DNA of 64,000 nt from Centaurea solstitialis. Taxonomy: Eukaryota > Streptophyta > Magnoliopsida > Asterales > Asteraceae. Within the stretch, counting starts at the first letter, position 1. Every line of letters starts with the position of its first letter. The notes under the pieces are model-generated. The model worked only from the letters and a program-made list of their open reading frames with translations. It did not search any database and had not been told where the DNA came from. Below are positions 59,991 to 64,000 of this stretch, one piece after another. A program made the translations under genes and the position numbers. The stretch spans positions 78,791,684-78,855,683 of the forward strand of contig CM058040.1 in assembly GCA_030169165.1 (NCBI GenBank), given 5' to 3'.

Positions 59991-60021
<31 letters not shown>

Positions 60022-60160
60022 GGTGGGGTGGGGTGGGGGTGGGTTGTCTACCCAACTGGCATGGCCATGCCGTTTTTACCCCGTGCCAATCATCCTCGGC
60101 GGTGATCCCAAGGGTACTGGTCGGTACCGATTCCTTGACGCCTTCCTTCACGGTCCATTG
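59835..60160. mobile_element. MITE related to 25903-26233, opposite orientation
   Basis: It starts GACCATCCACAGCGGTCATG after TTA (59832-59834). It continues with CTTACCAATTCATCCACAC and a GA-rich block that match the complement of the earlier copy. The far terminus is not clear, so the end is approximate. Confidence 0.55.
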
Positions 60161-61393
60161 CGGATTATGATTTTAGGAGGTGGTGCTAAAGTTTGAAATC
60201 TGAATCAATAATACTATTTGTTTTTGTAAACTGAAAAACATTTGAATATATAATTTTCTAGTTTATCTCTAAAAAAACTTCAACTTAAATACGTCAATTG
60301 AAATGAGCATCGATAATTGAAGGACGAAATGAAAAGATTTGAAAGGTTGTAGAGTTTTAATCATATCCCATACACCAAAGCCTCGATTTAAGCGATTCAA
60401 GATGTTTTCGAAAGCCAACACACAAATCTACAATCTTCGTGTTTTGCGTTTTAGCAAATTCAGGATGCATGGCTAAAACCGATGTCGAAATCGAAAGAAT
60501 GATGTTAGACATAAATAAGAGGTAATTAAGTAGTTGAGTTATCACTTAATTAATTAGAGAACATTCACGAATAAGAGACTTTGAAAATGAATAAAAAACA
60601 AACGAAAAATTGTCTTATACATGAATGAATCAATCATAAATGACAAGTAAAAGCTAAAAACTAAAATACCAAACAATGCGTTACTTTATTTTCCTCAAAA
60701 TTCCATTTTTAATACGCAATCTATAGTTTTGGTTAACGTATATGATTTATTAAATATTAATATCAAACACATAAGATAGAATAATGTTTGAAATGAATAC
60801 CGAAAATTTTACAAACTTCATATCTTAATATCATTTTAATTGTAATAATGACAACTTTTTGACAATATATTTTATTAAAATACTTTATAGATTACGTATA
60901 CAAACCAATCTCGACCATACATGTAGATGATCAATGGTGTGGATTAATTCACTTCCTAGATTTTAAGATTAGGTTTGTAGAGTTTGCATAATTTACCTGG
61001 TTTGTAACGAATACTTCCCCCTATATATATAATGTAAGAAATAAACATTTTGATGTAATATATTGAGAATCAGTGGATGGTATCGTTAACTATTTATGTT
61101 CAAAACCCCATGACAGCAAGTGAAGTTATGCACGTTTCAGATGGCCGGCCTTCAAACCAGTTAGAGAGTGACGCATATTAATCATATGCCCGAATGCATC
61201 CCACATAAAAACTAATGTGAGTTTATCTGTCGATGAAAAAGAACATGGATATTTATGTTAAAAGACTTTTTTTGAAACACAATCCCAAACACCCATTAAA
61301 CCGATGTTGATATTTGTTGACGCGGTCTCATTCAGCAAACCCGATCCTCTGGGTCCGCCAAAACCCAAATACTGTTACAATTGAGATGCATAT
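60161..61393 (+). other. Upstream region of the PPR gene
   Basis: AT-rich DNA. A repeat related to 29557-29796 lies at about 60930-61020 (GATCAATGGTGTGGATTAATTC). No promoter element can be named with confidence. Confidence 0.4.
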
Positions 61394-63403
61394 ATGGGCA
61401 AGTTGTTTTACCTTCGGAAGCTCATCAATGGCTCCATTAATCGCCATTATTCTACTGCCACCAGAACCATTCAACATCCTTCACCAAAATCAAACCCACC
61501 TCCAGAGAAATTCCTACGTCTCTGTGCACAAGGCCGCATCAATGAAGCATTCAAGGCCTTCATTTCAGACGTATATCTAGATCCATCTCTCTACTCTTAC
61601 CTCCTCAAATCATGCGTACAGATCCCCTCAATCTCACTCGTTCGACAACTCCATTCTTTAATCATCACCTCTGGGTGTTCTTCCACGAGGTTTGTCACCA
61701 ACCACCTCCTCAATGCATACTTGAAACTTGGTCAGAACCAGACCGCCCACTCACTGTTCGACGTAATGCCCAAGAAGAATTTCATGTCTTGTAACATATT
61801 GATAGGTGGGTTTGTGCAAAGTGGCGACCTGGAGAATGCACGCAAGGTGTTCGATGAAATGCCCGATAGAAATATCGCGACGTGGAATGCCATGATTGCG
61901 GGTTTGGTCGACTTTGAGCGTAACGACGAGGCTTTGAGACTTCTCTCGGAAATGCACGTTTCGGGGTTTTATCCGGATGAATTCACTCTTGGCAGCGTGC
62001 TTCGAGGTTGTGCTGGCTTAAAGAGCTTGATCGTAGGCCGGCAGGTTCATGCCTACGCGGTTAAGTCTGGGGTCGAAATCAATGTCGTTGTTGGGAGTTC
62101 GCTTGCTCACATGTATATGAAATCCGGAAGTCTAGCACAAGGAGAGGAGGTGATCAAAGCTATGCCTGTTCATAGTGTGGCTGTTTTTAACACACTTATT
62201 TCAGGGAGAGCTCAAAGTGGATGTTCTGAAGAAGCTTTAAATCAGTATCACGTAATGAAAATGGCGGGATTCCGACCTGATAAAATCACGTTTGTAACCG
62301 TGCTCAGTTTGTGTTCGGAGTTGGCAACACTGGGACAAGGTCAGCAGGTTCACGCTGAGGCGATAAAATCCGGTGCTAGTGCATCGGTTTCGGTCCTTAG
62401 TTCATTGGTTAGCATGTATTCAAGATGTGGGTGTCTGCAAGATTCTTTGAAAGCGTTTTCCGAAAGTCTCATTCCCGACGTTGTCCTTTGGAGTTCGGCG
62501 ATTGCAGCTTATGGGCTTCACGGAATGGGAAAGGAGGCAGTTGTGTTGTTTAATCGGATGGAGAAAGAAGGATTGGAAGCAAACAATGTTACGTTTTTGA
62601 GTTTACTTTATGCTTGCAGTCATAGCGGATTGAAGGATAAGGGGATCGAGATGTTCGATTTGATGACGAATAAATACGGGTTGGAGCCCGAACTACCGCA
62701 TTACACTTGCTTGGTGGATCTCCTTGGACGTTGTGGCCGGTTGGAGGAAGCGGAATCCGTTATTAGATCGATGCCGGTGAAGGCTGATTCTATTATATGG
62801 AAGACGCTGTTATCTGCGTGCAGCATATACAAGAATTCCGACATGGCTAAAAGAATAGCCGAAGAAGTCATTAAGACGGATCCTCACGATTCAGCTTCGT
62901 ACGTCCTGCTTGCGAACATACAAGCATCTGCTAAGCAATGGCGCGATGTGTCTGATTTAAGGAAGGCAATGCGAGATAGGAGTGTTAAGAAGGAACCGGG
63001 TGTGAGCTGGTTCGAGATGAAGAATCAAGTTCATCAGTTCTGTATGAATGATAAAGCTCATCCGGATTCGAATGAGATCAATCGTTACTTGAAGAAGCTG
63101 ACTGCGGAGATGAAATTGTTGGGTTATAAGCCTGATACCGATTCCATTTTGCATGACATGAATCTTGAAGAAAAGGAGGAGGATTTGGTGCAGCATAGTG
63201 AGAAGTTGGCGATTGCGTTCGCTCTAATGAACACGCCAGATTGTGTTCCGATCAGGGTGATGAAGAATTTACGGGTATGCAACGACTGCCATGTTGCCAT
63301 CAAGTACATTTCCGCGATCAGAAATCGGGAGATCATCGTTCGAGATGCAAGTAGATTTCATCATTTCAAGCAAGGTCAATGTTCATGTGGAGATTATTGG
63401 TAA
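61394..63403 (+). CDS. PLS-DYW pentatricopeptide repeat protein, At2g41080-like
   Basis: DYW-class PPR proteins bind organelle RNA and the DYW domain acts as a cytidine deaminase for C-to-U editing. This is a single-exon frame of 669 codons starting MGKLFYLRKLING and ending CSCGDYW. After a probable organelle-targeting N-terminus there are about a dozen P, L and S motifs (ARKVFDEMPDRNIATWNAMIAG, FNTLISGRAQSGCSEEALNQY, YGLEPELPHYTCLVDLLGRCG), then E/E+ motifs and the DYW domain. The deaminase zinc ligands are present: HSE with His at residue 601, and CNDC with Cys 629 and 632. Order and wording match Arabidopsis At2g41080 (about 650 residues) as I remember it. RNA target and compartment are not known from sequence. 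The absence of introns is normal for the family. Confidence 0.95.
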   Translation: MGKLFYLRKLINGSINRHYSTATRTIQHPSPKSNPPPEKFLRLCAQGRINEAFKAFISDVYLDPSLYSYLLKSCVQIPSISLVRQLHSLIITSGCSSTRFVTNHLLNAYLKLGQNQTAHSLFDVMPKKNFMSCNILIGGFVQSGDLENARKVFDEMPDRNIATWNAMIAGLVDFERNDEALRLLSEMHVSGFYPDEFTLGSVLRGCAGLKSLIVGRQVHAYAVKSGVEINVVVGSSLAHMYMKSGSLAQGEEVIKAMPVHSVAVFNTLISGRAQSGCSEEALNQYHVMKMAGFRPDKITFVTVLSLCSELATLGQGQQVHAEAIKSGASASVSVLSSLVSMYSRCGCLQDSLKAFSESLIPDVVLWSSAIAAYGLHGMGKEAVVLFNRMEKEGLEANNVTFLSLLYACSHSGLKDKGIEMFDLMTNKYGLEPELPHYTCLVDLLGRCGRLEEAESVIRSMPVKADSIIWKTLLSACSIYKNSDMAKRIAEEVIKTDPHDSASYVLLANIQASAKQWRDVSDLRKAMRDRSVKKEPGVSWFEMKNQVHQFCMNDKAHPDSNEINRYLKKLTAEMKLLGYKPDTDSILHDMNLEEKEEDLVQHSEKLAIAFALMNTPDCVPIRVMKNLRVCNDCHVAIKYISAIRNREIIVRDASRFHHFKQGQCSCGDYW

Positions 63404-63780
63404 GATATTTCCATCCCTTGATGGTATCTTGAATATTTGCACTACAAAATGTTTTTAAATCGCATTTTTTAATAGAAAGATTTAACTTGGTATATTTATA
63501 TTAGATTATGTTGTTCAATTTGATCAAATTACATAAATTCTACATTTTCTCTATTAAATTGTTAATTTTGTCCATTTTTTATTGTGTTAGTTGTGGTAGT
63601 TAATTTAAATATATAATGTAATTGAGATAACTAAGAAAGTGTATGTAACATTTTTGCTTTATGTAATTGGATGATGAAAGCAAAGGTGAAAGCTTTTCCA
63701 CTGCACACTTTGCTTAATATCTTACAAGCCAAAATGTTGAATACGAATACAGAAAGATGCAACTATTACAACAAACTATA
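63404..63780 (+). other. PPR gene 3' flank
   Basis: AT-rich DNA. No gene or clear terminator signal. Confidence 0.5.
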
Positions 63781-63796
63781 TATATATATATATATA

Positions 63797-64000
63797 GAAA
63801 GGTTCAAATGAGAAGTGCTAAAAAAATACGAAGTAGAGAAGTGATCTCCACCACTCATCTGGTCAATAAAGATGGCTTTGACCAGTTACGGTGGACGCAA
63901 TCACGGGGGATTGACACGATTCATGGGAGGGCAGAGATTATTACAGGAGGGGACCCGGTCAAAGCACCCTTTATTGACCGGATGAGTGGTGGAGATCACT
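63797..64000. mobile_element. (TA)n-flanked TIR element cut by the window end
   Basis: A (TA)n run at 63778-63795 precedes GAAAGGTTCAAATGAGAAGTG, the terminus type seen at 15388 and 26499. Inside, AGTGATCTCCACCACTCAT (from about 63839) is repeated in inverted form at the extreme right edge (63982-64000), and GGTCAATAAAG pairs with CTTTATTGACC. The right terminus should lie just outside the window. Confidence 0.6.

Overview
The window is nuclear DNA of a flowering plant, probably of the daisy family (Asteraceae). It has AT-rich intergenic DNA, GT-AG introns, plant gene families and dense nested transposable elements. The family-level guess rests on the type of Copia element at 45.8-57.3 kb, whose extra 3' reading frame resembles ORFs I associate with Asteraceae genomes. 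I could not check this by search.

Four host genes are supported. (1) Positions 279-8428, + strand: the last twelve exons of a PRP40-type pre-mRNA splicing factor, whose WW-domain half lies left of the window. One exon carries an apparent extra C that breaks the frame. (2) Positions 17762 to about 15440, - strand: a small Mic10-like MICOS subunit of the mitochondrial inner membrane, with two clear exons and an unresolved 3' end. (3) Positions 42182-44820, + strand: a complete four-exon patellin (SEC14/GOLD lipid-transfer protein, PATL3-like). (4) Positions 61394-63403, + strand: a complete intronless PLS-DYW pentatricopeptide repeat protein close to Arabidopsis At2g41080. They are unrelated housekeeping or organelle genes and show no sign of functional clustering.

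Mobile DNA fills most of the rest. From left to right: a tRNA-derived SINE (17-bp target duplication) split by a MITE inside a PRP40 intron; a 3.4-kb non-coding LTR element (9527-12939) with perfect 5-bp target duplications; a PIF/Harbinger-type MITE with a GC-rich CCACCG core; a long-TIR element just upstream of the Mic10 gene; a 1.4-kb non-autonomous Helitron; a CACTA-type MITE; a 1.9-kb Mutator-like foldback element (9-bp target duplication) with a SINE in its right arm; a series of TIR elements flanked by (TA)n microsatellites; a probable 2.2-kb solo LTR; several Tourist-like MITEs; and two further related SINEs in opposite orientation.

The largest element is an 11.6-kb Copia retrotransposon (45769-57341). 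Its LTRs are nearly identical and its target duplications are perfect, so it looks young, yet gag, pol and the extra 3' ORF are already interrupted. It carries a short motif, TTACCACTGCT and variants, scattered through the LTRs, gag, the gag-pol spacer, the 3' untranslated region and the third ORF. Its third ORF ends in three copies of a small tryptophan-containing module. These two features are the least conventional things in the window.
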